From Apostichopus japonicus (Eukaryota; Echinodermata; Holothuroidea; Aspidochirotida; Stichopodidae): a stretch of 64,000 nucleotides of DNA. The translations under genes and the position numbers were made by a program. Below the pieces are notes generated by a model that worked only from the letters and a program-made list of their open reading frames with translations, did no database searches and was not told where the DNA came from. Numbering within the stretch: the stretch's first letter is position 1; the number at the start of each line of letters is the position of its first letter. Below, piece by piece: positions 56,201 through 60,800 of this stretch. Location: NCBI RefSeq assembly GCF_037975245.1, contig NC_092569.1:8767501-8831500 (forward strand). The letters run 5' to 3'.

Positions 56201-57640
56201 CCTCTGAGTGGACGGCCATCTCTGAGTGGCCGCGCCTCACGTTGACCCTTTCTGCGTTCCATAAGAAATCAAATTGTCTTTTGATGCTATACACTGATGT
56301 GGTCAATGGCTTAGCTAGCATTGACCAACAGGGTCAAGGTGCATTAAAAGAAACAGCCCACAGAGGAGACTTCACATTCACCTAAGCCCAACCATTATTT
56401 CAGCTTAGTTGAGCAATTTGAAATATAACACCTCTAGTTGTTTGGATATGAGACTCTCAAATTTTTGCTGTTGAGGACAGGGAATTTGATTGAATTCCCA
56501 TTTAGATGGGTAATAGGAGAGAACTTTAAGAACTGTACTGAACAGTATTAAAGGTCTATATAAATGCTGTATGCTACCAGTTTGAGTAACAATAACTACA
56601 GTAAGAATTTATCCCAAATACTGTCAGTGGACCCCACTGTTTGATGATTCCAAGTGGCCTTAAACATTACATAGGGCCATTTGACATTAATGTTACTGAA
56701 TAATATTTATGGGTGGGCCTAACAGCAGATTAAAGAAGGCACCCATCTAGATATCAAGATCAATTTACAAGCAATGGGGCAGGGCTCAAATTTAACGGTT
56801 GTCTGATCATCAGAGCTGACTAAAAATCACGTTGGACAACCTAAAACCCTGCTTAGGTTGTCTAATGGACGACTAGCTTGCTTATTTGCCGTAAGTGTTC
56901 AACACTTCTAACAAAACTTGGAAATGATTGGAAACGATTACGGAAATCCTTTTTTTCGATACCAGAGAATACCCGCAACCCAACATGATTAATCATGAAC
57001 AGTAACATACACCAAATAAAATGTGTAGATTCTACACTACCGTTCTGTCAAAGATTTGTCGATCTCCAACTAAGACTAGTCACTAAGAGTAAGACTAAAG
57101 CCTCCGGCCGATAGACTAGGCCTGCGTAGCCTAATGTTATGGTACTCACCTACAATGCTAAATCGATACATTTTAGTATCAATTGCGTACCGCTCTTGCG
57201 CAAGGCACGCCATTTAAAAAATTCATGTGCTTTCATTTGGACAAGCAAAAATTTCTTTGGAAAACCAAATATGAAGGCAAGGTTGTCTGAAGGACAACTT
57301 TAAAATTTTCTCAAAAATGAAGCCCTGACTGGAGTGTAAAGATTATACAGTGGATGTATCGTTTACTGACTGCATCATACTGATACTAGCCCATCGAGAT
57401 CCCATTGATAAGTGTACAATTGATTCTACTGTTCTACTCTATATGGACCCTACTTACACATTGCCCTGTAATATTTCATACTTTAAGTATTAAATTAATC
57501 ACCTTTTGGAGACATTCAATGACCTTCCCCATGTAGTCCTTTTGACAGTCATAAGGCTCAAAGGGGAAGTCAATATTCACACCATGACATTTAACTGCAG
57601 GCATCTTTCAGGTAAGGAGGCTGTTTGCTACTGCGGCAAC
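13997..57640 (-). CDS. RTEL1: RTEL1, regulator of telomere elongation helicase 1 (30 exons, 3' end not found)
   Basis: RTEL1 is an iron-sulfur, XPD/FANCJ-family 5'-3' DNA helicase of the nucleus. It dismantles T-loops, D-loops and G-quadruplexes and keeps telomeres and forks intact (established knowledge). Thirty minus-strand exons join in phase into 990 residues. Visible: start [20 protein letters not shown]; Walker A GTGKT at 45-49 with Lys48 as in human; [10 protein letters not shown] at 119-128; iron-sulfur Cys 153, 171, 180 and 215, spaced 18, 9 and 35 as in human; DEAH at 258-261; SEGLDF at 632-637; QAVGRVIR at 694-701; KKKRK at 864-868; a harmonin-homology domain at about 888-970. No frameshift or stop interrupts it. 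The C-terminal half (second harmonin domain, PCNA box, RING) was not located and may lie below 13997 or outside the window. Introns are unusually rich in minisatellites. Confidence 0.95.
16061..16182. repeat. 20-bp tandem repeat, 6 copies
   Basis: ATGCTACTTTATATTCATGA repeats head to tail with almost no divergence, in the intron between exons 30 and 29. The rest of that intron (14129-16442) holds nothing else I can identify. Confidence 0.95.
16443..16521 (-). CDS. RTEL1: RTEL1 exon 29
   Basis: Encodes residues 921-946 of the harmonin domain ([20 protein letters not shown]), aligning with human SDDFAALAACLGPLF. Acceptor ACAG, donor GTAAG; one base is left over. Confidence 0.9.
16628..18725. 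repeat. 35-bp minisatellite, about 60 copies
   Basis: The unit contains CACTAGATCCATGTTATAGA and GTGAATACAGTCATC. Some copies lack ACA and are 32 bp. A variant with CAATCACTCACTAGAGCCAA becomes frequent toward the right end, so units have spread in subfamilies. It fills most of the intron between exons 29 and 28 and lies close to exon 29. Confidence 0.97.
19151..19216 (-). CDS. RTEL1: RTEL1 exon 28
   Basis: Encodes residues 899-920 ([20 protein letters not shown]), a helix of the harmonin domain matching human [20 protein letters not shown]. Whole codons at both ends. Confidence 0.9.
19635..19715 (-). CDS. RTEL1: RTEL1 exon 27
   Basis: Encodes residues 872-898: a basic linker, then [12 protein letters not shown], which starts the harmonin-homology domain. 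Whole codons at both ends; donor GTGAAA. Confidence 0.87.
19717..20768. other. RTEL1 intron 26, nothing else seen
   Basis: AT-rich sequence between exons 27 and 26 with no repeat or RNA gene recognised. A plus-strand frame at 19693-19932 overlaps exon 27 and is antisense noise. Confidence 0.6.
20769..20840 (-). CDS. RTEL1: RTEL1 exon 26
   Basis: Encodes residues 848-871 and carries the basic cluster KKKRK at 864-868, a likely nuclear localisation signal in the place of human RKKIRLV. Whole codons at both ends. Confidence 0.85.
21010..21250. repeat. Dispersed repeat fragment
   Basis: Shares the phrase ATGATTGCAAAGGTTACAA with 32354-32372, and both have GACCT-rich flanks. It appears to be one family of short interspersed fragments; class unknown. 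Confidence 0.45.
21255..22345. repeat. 87-bp tandem array, about 12 copies
   Basis: The phrase GCATGTTTAGGGCTCCAGTG recurs at 21342, 21429 and 21516, an 87-bp period, with copies up to about 22345 that contain small indels. Each unit includes CCTCCCTCTCTCCTCAG, which looks like a splice acceptor, but on the plus strand (antisense to RTEL1). Lies in the intron between exons 26 and 25. Confidence 0.95.
22346..24519. other. RTEL1 intron 25, remainder
   Basis: No exon recognised. The phrase AACCTTTACTTTSCTGGG occurs twice, about 120 bases apart (22940-23080), and the first copy is followed by a short hairpin, CTGTTAGA with TCTAACAG. A 64-codon plus-strand frame at 23352-23546 resembles nothing I know. 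Confidence 0.5.
24520..24620 (-). CDS. RTEL1: RTEL1 exon 25
   Basis: Encodes residues 814-847 ([20 protein letters not shown], then [10 protein letters not shown]), matching human [25 protein letters not shown]. Two AGs compete as acceptor; the one at 24621 keeps the frame. Confidence 0.85.
24732..24786 (-). ncRNA. tRNA-Thr(TGT)-like 5' half, probably a SINE or tRNA remnant
   Basis: The minus strand reads AGCTGAGTTGGTAGAGTGCT, a typical D-arm with a box A, followed by a perfect 5-bp anticodon stem CTGGG/CCCAG around the loop CTTGTAA (24743-24759; anticodon TGT). No T-arm or box B follows, so it cannot be a functional tRNA. Confidence 0.6.
25003..25170. repeat. (AT)n microsatellite with GTAT interruptions
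   Basis: Long alternating AT tract in the intron between exons 25 and 24. Open frames read through it as Tyr-Ile repeats on both strands and are artefacts. Confidence 0.98.
25964..26135 (-). CDS. RTEL1: RTEL1 exon 24
   Basis: Encodes residues 757-813, the variable linker after the helicase core. It ends with [13 protein letters not shown], matching human LDLHVPSLKQRSSG. Acceptor CACAG, donor GTATGA. Confidence 0.87.
26159..26247. repeat. (AT)n microsatellite
   Basis: About 75 bases of near-pure AT, immediately upstream (in the gene's direction) of exon 24. Confidence 0.98.
26851..26974 (-). CDS. RTEL1: RTEL1 exon 23
   Basis: Encodes residues 715-756 ([20 protein letters not shown], then [20 protein letters not shown]), the end of the helicase core. 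Human has [20 protein letters not shown]. Donor GTAACT. Confidence 0.95.
26976..29675. other. RTEL1 intron 22, no gene seen
   Basis: AT-rich sequence. Two short near-duplicates occur: ATCAATAACTCAAGAAGT at 26993 and 27041, and CTTGATGAATAATGTGTAAT at 28461 and 28579. Nothing else is recognisable. Confidence 0.55.
29676..29794 (-). CDS. RTEL1: RTEL1 exon 22
   Basis: Encodes residues 676-714, including [20 protein letters not shown] and helicase motif VI (QAVGRVIR, 694-701) with its arginine fingers, then DYGAILLCD. The most conserved exon seen. It ends in AG before donor GTTTGA; this phase is needed to give RFTHAEA with exon 23. Confidence 0.96.
30345..30840. repeat. Block with recurring GTCCCTCCGTTACC motif
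   Basis: GTCCCTCCGTTACC occurs at about 30363, 30643 and 30820, with weaker versions at 30379 and 30450. Spacing is uneven (about 280 and 178), so this is not a simple tandem repeat. A related TGTCCCTCCGT lies far away at 43609. Element class unknown. Confidence 0.5.
31880..32400. repeat. Dispersed repeat fragment
   Basis: Phrases such as CCCACTCATCAATATGCATGAG and CCACCAACTCATGCATATTA, both near AGC-rich ends, recur within the block. The right end shares AATGATTGCAAAGGTTACAA with 21145. Confidence 0.45.
32566..34675. repeat. 150-bp satellite-like array, 14 copies
   Basis: The unit begins AGATTACTTCATGGTAAATA; equivalent points at 32719 and 32869 give a 150-bp period. Copies are over 95 percent alike by eye. 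Some lack a few bases (TTACTTGGTAAAT), and variants (AGGAGAGG against AGGAAAGG) alternate, which suggests two-unit higher-order spread. A detached final piece lies at 35051-35120. Located in the 7.3-kb intron 21. Confidence 0.97.
34676..35050 (-). mobile_element. tRNA-derived SINE inserted in the 150-bp array
   Basis: Read on the minus strand, the head (from about 35045) is GGGCGTTGTGGTCAAGTGG then TTAAGGC: box A, like tRNA-Ser/Leu. Box B is GGTTCGAGCCC about 45 bases on. The body contains CTTGGGCAAGGCGTTTTATC and CACCCAGGTGTATAAATGGG, a block I recall from SINEs of several deuterostome and mollusc groups (Deu/Ceph/Nin-type central domains; exact class uncertain). Array sequence resumes on the right, so the SINE landed in an existing array. 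No clear target duplication was found. Confidence 0.8.
35051..35122. repeat. Detached last unit of the 150-bp array
   Basis: Starts CAGGTAGATTTCTTGGTAAA and continues as the array unit to ATAGCATGAACACCCA, separated from the array by the SINE. Confidence 0.9.
35123..37140. other. RTEL1 intron 21, left part; nothing seen
   Basis: AT-rich intron sequence with no exon, repeat or RNA that I can support. Confidence 0.55.
37141..37275 (-). CDS. RTEL1: RTEL1 exon 21
   Basis: Encodes residues 631-675 with motif [21 protein letters not shown], then [17 protein letters not shown], nearly identical to human. Whole codons at both ends; donor GTAATT. Confidence 0.96.
37740..38640. repeat. Degenerate tandem repeat, about 150-160 bp unit
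   Basis: Phrases like AAAGGTCATTTGAGGTCA, CTTCAAAAGTGAAGCTTGGA and TTCATACTTGGTAT recur about six times with heavy decay in the intron between exons 21 and 20. AGGTCA half-sites are frequent, as in the 398-bp array, but the order is not fixed. Confidence 0.7.
38936..39013 (-). CDS. RTEL1: RTEL1 exon 20
   Basis: Encodes residues 605-630 ([21 protein letters not shown]), matching human [20 protein letters not shown]. Whole codons at both ends. Confidence 0.95.
39345..40090 (+). repeat. 57-bp minisatellite with a 222-codon open frame, 13 copies
   Basis: The unit contains GTGCAGCCAGTCTACCGCTG and CAGAACAATGTGG. Because 57 is 19 codons, one plus-strand frame stays open (ATG at 39458 to 40126) and encodes a 19-residue repeat, [19 protein letters not shown], with two cysteines per unit. 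It lies antisense within RTEL1 intron 19 and has no supporting splice or signal-peptide context. A repeat whose period is a multiple of three is the simplest explanation. Confidence 0.95.
40283..40360 (-). CDS. RTEL1: RTEL1 exon 19
   Basis: Encodes residues 579-604 ([26 protein letters not shown]), matching human LKPLFVEPRSKGSFSE. Acceptor CTACAG, donor GTAAAT. Confidence 0.94.
40678..40763 (-). CDS. RTEL1: RTEL1 exon 18
   Basis: Encodes residues 550-578 ([28 protein letters not shown]), matching human [20 protein letters not shown]: helicase motif IV region of domain 2. Confidence 0.95.
40935..41864 (+). repeat. 30-bp minisatellite, 31 copies, two frames open
   Basis: Unit CATTGACCAACACAGGCATA plus AGCAGTTTCA. 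As 30 is 10 codons, two of three plus frames stay open for over 300 codons (repeat peptides [10 protein letters not shown] and [10 protein letters not shown]); the third has TGA in each unit. Higher-order repetition is visible: a 60-bp block at 41041 recurs at 41221 (180 bp apart), and a 90-bp block at 41341 recurs at 41641 (300 bp apart). Lies in intron 17. Confidence 0.97.
42026..42180 (-). CDS. RTEL1: RTEL1 exon 17
   Basis: Encodes residues 498-549 ([36 protein letters not shown]), matching human [20 protein letters not shown]. A closer AG would also serve as acceptor but would drop INFPV and break phase; the one at 42181 fits. Confidence 0.94.
42330..42351 (+). repeat. Poly(A) run, 22 bases
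   Basis: Uninterrupted A run in intron 16. There is no visible retroposed body or duplication, so its origin is unclear. Confidence 0.9.
42654..42786 (-). CDS. RTEL1: RTEL1 exon 16
   Basis: Encodes residues 454-497 ([39 protein letters not shown]), near-identical to human including the LTSGTL motif III. Confidence 0.96.
42787..43776. other. RTEL1 intron 15, nothing seen
   Basis: AT-rich, with no exon or repeat recognised apart from a lone TGTCCCTCCGT (43609), shared with the block at 30345-30840. Confidence 0.55.
43777..43873 (-). CDS. RTEL1: RTEL1 exon 15
   Basis: Encodes residues 422-453 ([29 protein letters not shown]), corresponding to human [20 protein letters not shown]. Acceptor ATAG, donor GTTAAG. 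Confidence 0.92.
43866..44022. repeat. Degenerate AT-rich tandem repeat, about 28 bp
   Basis: CTATTAAATGAAATAAAATA and decayed copies run leftward from the exon 15 acceptor; about five copies, and the first overlaps the splice site. Confidence 0.75.
44030..44655. repeat. 29-bp minisatellite, about 21 copies
   Basis: Unit TACCAAGGGTAACCATACTG then TGTACTCTA. A GTACTCT/GTTCTCT difference alternates between neighbours, indicating a 58-bp higher-order unit. Lies in intron 14. Confidence 0.97.
44892..44960 (-). CDS. RTEL1: RTEL1 exon 14
   Basis: Encodes residues 399-421 ([23 protein letters not shown]), whole codons at both ends. Matches human IVFSVDPSEG and QSYK with the variable loop between them. 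Confidence 0.9.
45491..45546 (-). CDS. RTEL1: RTEL1 exon 13
   Basis: Encodes residues 380-398 ([19 protein letters not shown]), matching human GVFTNTAGLQKLADIIQ. Donor GTGAGT. Confidence 0.93.
46241..46338 (-). CDS. RTEL1: RTEL1 exon 12
   Basis: Encodes residues 347-379 ([33 protein letters not shown]), matching human [20 protein letters not shown]. Donor GTGAGT. Confidence 0.94.
47305..47377 (-). CDS. RTEL1: RTEL1 exon 11
   Basis: Encodes residues 323-346 ([24 protein letters not shown]), matching human MILLRLEGAIDAVELP and TKPGS. It joins directly to exon 10 without the cryptic segment at 48250-48330. Confidence 0.92.
47700..47790. repeat. CCCGCCCAGCACT, three copies
   Basis: CCCGCCCAGCACT occurs at about 47716, 47739 and 47769, in a locally GC-rich patch within intron 10. 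Just before it, GTACTTCAGATGTAA occurs twice about 24 bases apart. Confidence 0.7.
48839..48880 (-). CDS. RTEL1: RTEL1 exon 10 (42 nt)
   Basis: Encodes residues 309-322 ([14 protein letters not shown]), aligning with human LNMELEDIAKLK. A very short exon, supported by phase on both sides and donor GTGTGT. Confidence 0.87.
48881..49636. other. RTEL1 intron 9 with a possible interspersed repeat
   Basis: Mostly AT-rich. The segment 49470-49590 is unlike its surroundings: TG/TA steps, then the hairpin CCTGCAAGCAGG and a moderately GC-rich stretch with CGCGAAG and CAAGCCGCAAGCTGACCGAA. It looks like a fragment of an interspersed element; class unknown. Confidence 0.4.
49637..49772 (-). CDS. RTEL1: RTEL1 exon 9
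   Basis: Encodes residues 264-308 ([29 protein letters not shown]), near-identical to human at its start. The rest is the variable acidic linker before exon 10. Confidence 0.96.
50306..50437. repeat. 70-bp tandem duplication over the DEAH exon edge
   Basis: 50306-50367 and 50376-50437 match across about 62 bases. The right copy is the functional 3' end of exon 8 with its GTAAGA donor; the left copy repeats the codons for EAHNV and the donor inside intron 8. Confidence 0.93.
50422..50487 (-). CDS. RTEL1: RTEL1 exon 8 (DEAH box)
   Basis: Encodes residues 242-263 ([22 protein letters not shown]). DEAH at 258-261 is Walker B. Whole codons at both ends. The last part, with its donor, is duplicated 70 bases downstream. 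Confidence 0.96.
50489..51413. other. RTEL1 intron 7, nothing seen
   Basis: AT-rich intron with no repeat or RNA recognised. Confidence 0.6.
51414..51498 (-). CDS. RTEL1: RTEL1 exon 7
   Basis: Encodes residues 213-241 with Cys215, the fourth iron-sulfur ligand, in [11 protein letters not shown], then [14 protein letters not shown]. Matches human VCPYYLSRNLK. Confidence 0.96.
52151..52226 (-). CDS. RTEL1: RTEL1 exon 6
   Basis: Encodes residues 188-212 ([20 protein letters not shown]), matching human in length and in the phrase PILDIEDLV. Direct joining to exon 5 gives exactly the human spacing, which argues against an exon between them. Confidence 0.92.
52588..52640. repeat. Short tandem repeat GTGTGTGAGTCAAT
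   Basis: Three copies in intron 5, mixed with (GT)n. Confidence 0.85.
52963..53050 (-). other. Possible alternative or cryptic exon (88 nt)
   Basis: Flanked by a usable acceptor (TGTCAG) and donor (GTATGT), and open in one frame. Its 88 nt would shift the RTEL1 frame: after exon 5 it reads a TGA within a few codons. If used it would trigger nonsense-mediated decay; if not, it is a decoy. Confidence 0.25.
53095..53375. repeat. Tandem repeat of about 47 bp, 6 copies
   Basis: TATGTTCCCAAGGACCTGGT and variants recur six times with variable GA-rich spacers, one with a run of 11 G. Lies in intron 5. Confidence 0.92.
53611..53671 (-). CDS. RTEL1: RTEL1 exon 5
   Basis: Encodes residues 168-187 ([20 protein letters not shown]) with Cys171 and Cys180, the second and third iron-sulfur ligands. 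Donor GTAAGT. Confidence 0.96.
53672..54346. other. RTEL1 intron 4, nothing seen
   Basis: AT-rich intron with no exon, repeat or RNA recognised. Confidence 0.6.
54347..54428 (-). CDS. RTEL1: RTEL1 exon 4
   Basis: Encodes residues 140-167 ([20 protein letters not shown]) with Cys153, the first iron-sulfur ligand, in the human-like phrase VLGSREQLCIHPE. Confidence 0.96.
54575..54765. mobile_element. Transposon-end fragment
   Basis: ACAGGCGCGTAGCCAGGAAT starts a GC-richer block, with GCGCTGCGCCACC and TTGGCGCGAAGCG inside. GTAGCCAGGAATT-type ends recur in DNA transposons of many invertebrates (recalled, not checked). Only one end is present. Lies in intron 3. Confidence 0.45.
54869..54962 (-). 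CDS. RTEL1: RTEL1 exon 3
   Basis: Encodes residues 109-139 with helicase motif Ia ([20 protein letters not shown]). Confidence 0.96.
55241..55463 (-). CDS. RTEL1: RTEL1 exon 2 (Walker A)
   Basis: Encodes residues 35-108. It opens with [20 protein letters not shown]; Lys48 is the ATP-binding lysine at the human position. The rest (from [14 protein letters not shown]) is the variable insertion between motifs I and Ia. Donor GTATTA. Confidence 0.96.
55656..56261. mobile_element. Mariner-like MITE (606 bp) with TA duplication
   Basis: The left end TGGAACGCGGAAAGGGTTAA and the right end on the other strand, TGGAACGCAGAAAGGGTCAA, continue as matching inverted repeats through ACGTGAGGCGC and CCACTCAGAGATGG, at least 45 bp. 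The element is flanked by TA on both sides. Long inverted ends with TA duplication are typical of Tc1/mariner-type MITEs (established knowledge). Subterminal CACTCAGAGATGG motifs repeat. No transposase. Lies in the intron between exons 1 and 2. Confidence 0.8.
56262..57502. other. RTEL1 intron 1, remainder
   Basis: No exon recognised. A region around 56760-57310 has denser CpG and phrases about TTGTCT and GACAACCTAAAAC on both strands, perhaps an old repeat. Confidence 0.45.
57503..57640 (-). CDS. RTEL1: RTEL1 exon 1 (start codon)
   Basis: The ATG is at 57604-57602 and encodes [20 protein letters not shown] to residue 34, matching human MPKIVLNGVTVDFPF. The first 36 bases are 5'UTR, after a strong acceptor (TTCTCCAG, to 57641), so at least one non-coding exon lies upstream. 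Start chosen because it aligns with the human start and is the first ATG of the exon. Confidence 0.94.
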
Positions 57641-57641
57641 C

Positions 57642-60069
57642 TGGAGAAGAGTAAACAATCATACTTAACCGTTTAGTACGGCCGTGATTTGTGCAGATGA
57701 TCAGTGTTCTCGAGCAGTTGGTAGAATCAAGGAACCAATATTACAAGTTTGAATAAAGTTTTCCATGATACTGCTCTATGATATGACAACTTTGCCTTCC
57801 CTTTTGTGTCAGAAACCATAGTGCTTAAATTCCAAGTTATTTGCAAAGTAAACAACCTTGGAAAACAAAGGAGTCACAGAAATCACATGGAAACAAATGT
57901 CACATACTGTATTTTCTTCATATTTGATATCAATATGGTATGCAGTCAAACTGCCAACTGGTTCTGTTACAGTAGGTACTGTACATAGTGAGTGAAAAAA
58001 ATCCGAAAAAGATCTTTTGCATACAGTTAGCACAGGTGAAAGCTGGTGTGTACAAAGAATGAGAGTGTAACCCACATATTCACGGAAAGTTTGATGTCAG
58101 CAACCAACTAGTTATTGGTAAGGGATATTACCCAACAGTATTTTCTGATGGTGTTAATTTATTGTAACCCTGCTGTAAGTTTTCATCAACATTTTTGTTC
58201 AAGAATATGTTAAAAATGTCTAAATCCAGACCAAGATTACCCATCCAGCTTTTGGTACTGATACTATCAGATGACAACCAACTAGTCATGTCATGTTATC
58301 ATGACACTGACTCAAACTCAACAGACCAGTCAAGTCAGAATGCAAAAATGATCTGACTCTTCTCACCCCCCCCCCCCCCAAAAAAACGACTCTATTTCAC
58401 TCAAACTGGAACATTACTTGACTCCAGAGAAGACAAGGGCTAAAGACAAAGCAAAGGATGTCAGTCTTCTTTTTGAAAGATAAAAAGAGTACTACAAAGA
58501 GCAAGGCCCTGAACAGGTATGTAAATAAGTCAGGTTAATCTTTGTCAAAATACAATCATGCTAGTAAACTTGTGTGCACAACCAAACAAAGGAAGCTATT
58601 GGACAATACTGTAGCCTCTAACATTTGCTGGGAGTCTGACACTCCATACAAAAAAGGTCATGATAAAAAGGATGACTTGCAATTTGAATACTGCACATGC
58701 TACAGTACAGGGGTTTGAAAGGATACCATCTTTGCATATAATCTATCTTCAATCTGTTATCACGCTTTAAGTGACTCATGATGACTAATAAACTACCGAC
58801 TCCGGTTGGCTCATGAAGATGCTTGATTTGACTAATTTATGTTGGCTTGAAATGACTTGAAAATGTCTTGACTAAGGCAAATTAGTAAATGACTTGTCTG
58901 GTGACTGAACCAATATCAACTGAACATGAGACTGAACTCATACAACTTGATAACAACTACAGTAAGTGTTATGATCACAATCTTTGTTGAACAGCACACA
59001 AAATGAAGCAAATAAAATGTGAAAAGACATCTTAAATTTTCACAGTCATTGAAAATATATATTGTGTTAATGCACTCATATGCTGGAAAATGCAATTTAG
59101 AATGCAGTACCTCTGATTCTCTAATTAGTTTGGATTTTATTTATAAGTTGGACAGAACTTCCGACTGCTTATGGTACCAAACTTTGCAAAAATTGGTTGC
59201 CACAACTAACTTGAAATATTTTCCTTTCATAAAAAATGCCTAGTTATGTCTAATGTGACTTTCTGAGCATTGATTTTATGACATTTTCCATTTATGTTGT
59301 GTGGATTTGGTTCCAAACCAAGTGAAAACATAACTTCCCTATTCATCTGGCAATCACAGCACACTACTTCCAGACTAGGTTAACAAAATGCCAAGCGATA
59401 CATGGCAATGTTATGTTCTTTGAATGTGGGGTGAATAACAGATCTAACCTGTAGTGCTTGCAAGACCTTCTACTTCTATAGCCTAGGTGGCACATTCAGA
59501 ATTCCAAACAGTACTACAACCAAAATCTACTTTCCAAGTTAAGTGTACCATTTTTATTTTTGTTATCAAGTACATGCCTTTGTCTGCAGGAAACCGTTTG
59601 ACAACTTTATTTGTAATTTTTACATTTAATTAATCTAGAAATTTAGTATGTTAGCTTTCAGCACAGGATTCCATTTGTCCAGAAGCAGGTTCAAAAAGAA
59701 AATTAGTCAGGTAATTCACATGGCAGCCAGATGAATAACAAGGCAGTTGTCTTTATTAGTCTAGTTGGAAAAAAAAACATGACACTTTCTTATTCACCGG
59801 GCATGTGGTGTAAATAGTGCAAATTGCGAGTGTTAGTCATGATCATCCAGTTGCCAGTGGAATAACATCCTTTTTTTTCGACTGGCAGCTAGATGGATAA
59901 TGGAGGCACTTCTCCTCTTTTGTCTTGCTAATATGTGAGCAACATGGCATTTTCTCTTTCATAGCAGGCTGCTGGGCGAATAGATGCAATCTTGAAATCA
60001 CACAGATCTTTAGAAACAAGAAATCTCGGCCTAACTTTATAATCTGTGCCATATGAATGGGAAAGCTTA
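57642..60069. other. Probable 5'UTR intron of RTEL1
   Basis: AT-rich with a C-run of 14 (58367-58380) and no coding exon recognised. Confidence 0.5.
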
Positions 60070-60164
60070 CTAGGGGCTAGGAATTAGGGTTAGGAAGTAG
60101 GGTTAGGGGTTAGGGTAAGGAAGTAGGGTAAGGGGTTAGGAATTAGGGTTAGGGGTTAGGAATG
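60070..60164 (+). repeat. Interstitial telomere-like G-rich repeat
   Basis: TTAGGG-related units: AATTAGGGTTAGGAAGTAGG, then GGGGTTAGGGTAAGG, then a second similar cycle. There are at least eight runs of three or four G on the plus strand over 95 bases, enough for G-quadruplexes. TTAGGG is the telomere repeat of most animals (established knowledge). The tract is degenerate, with an approximate 48-base higher-order repeat. Confidence 0.85.
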
Positions 60165-60592
60165 GTACAGATTCTAAATTAGTACCGAAATTTCTTGCCT
60201 TGGCTAGGCTAACATGGGACAGAAACATAACACTGTTAATTATGCAACTACAGTGCCTAATCCTGGTATTATCTATTCCGAAAAGTTTGGATAATTTTAA
60301 TGTGCAGAATGTCACTAGGCATACCCCAAGAACTAGCAAACTGGAGATACCTATGCCAAACTGGAGAGGCAGTGATTTCATTACGGTCATCGTGGAACTG
60401 GATCCGCACATTTTTCTACAATGTGAAATCAAACTTAGGCGATGCGATATTAATTCTACTTCTACTTACATTCTTACAAATCACAACAGTTCGATAACAG
60501 CTCTTTTAAAATTGATTTGTCGAGTTTCATTTGACATACAATGCAATGTGCAAGTCGTAAAATTTCTTTGATTCCGAAGGTCTAGTGGGTAC

Positions 60593-60800
60593 CTACCACT
60601 CCAGCTTGATACATCGAATTTAATTTAAAATGTCCTGGAAGAATCACTCCACAGTACGAAAACAAACCAACCATGGCGGGTTATGTGACGTACTTCCAGG
60701 TGCTACTATCATATTATTTAACTCATTGTCAGTTCGGAGAATCGAGCGTTCCTTAGATAACAGAACGCCACAATAACTGGAGTTGTCCGTAAATTTGAGA
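60593..60800 (-). promoter_or_regulatory. Candidate RTEL1 promoter and first non-coding exon
   Basis: CpG density rises here. The minus strand has a donor-like GGTAG/GTACCC at 60592. TACGTCAC (a CRE-like core) and CCGCCATGG (a YY1-like ATGGCGG on the plus strand) lie at about 60672-60692. No TATA box is evident. Inferred from position only; the transcription start is not visible. Confidence 0.3.
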
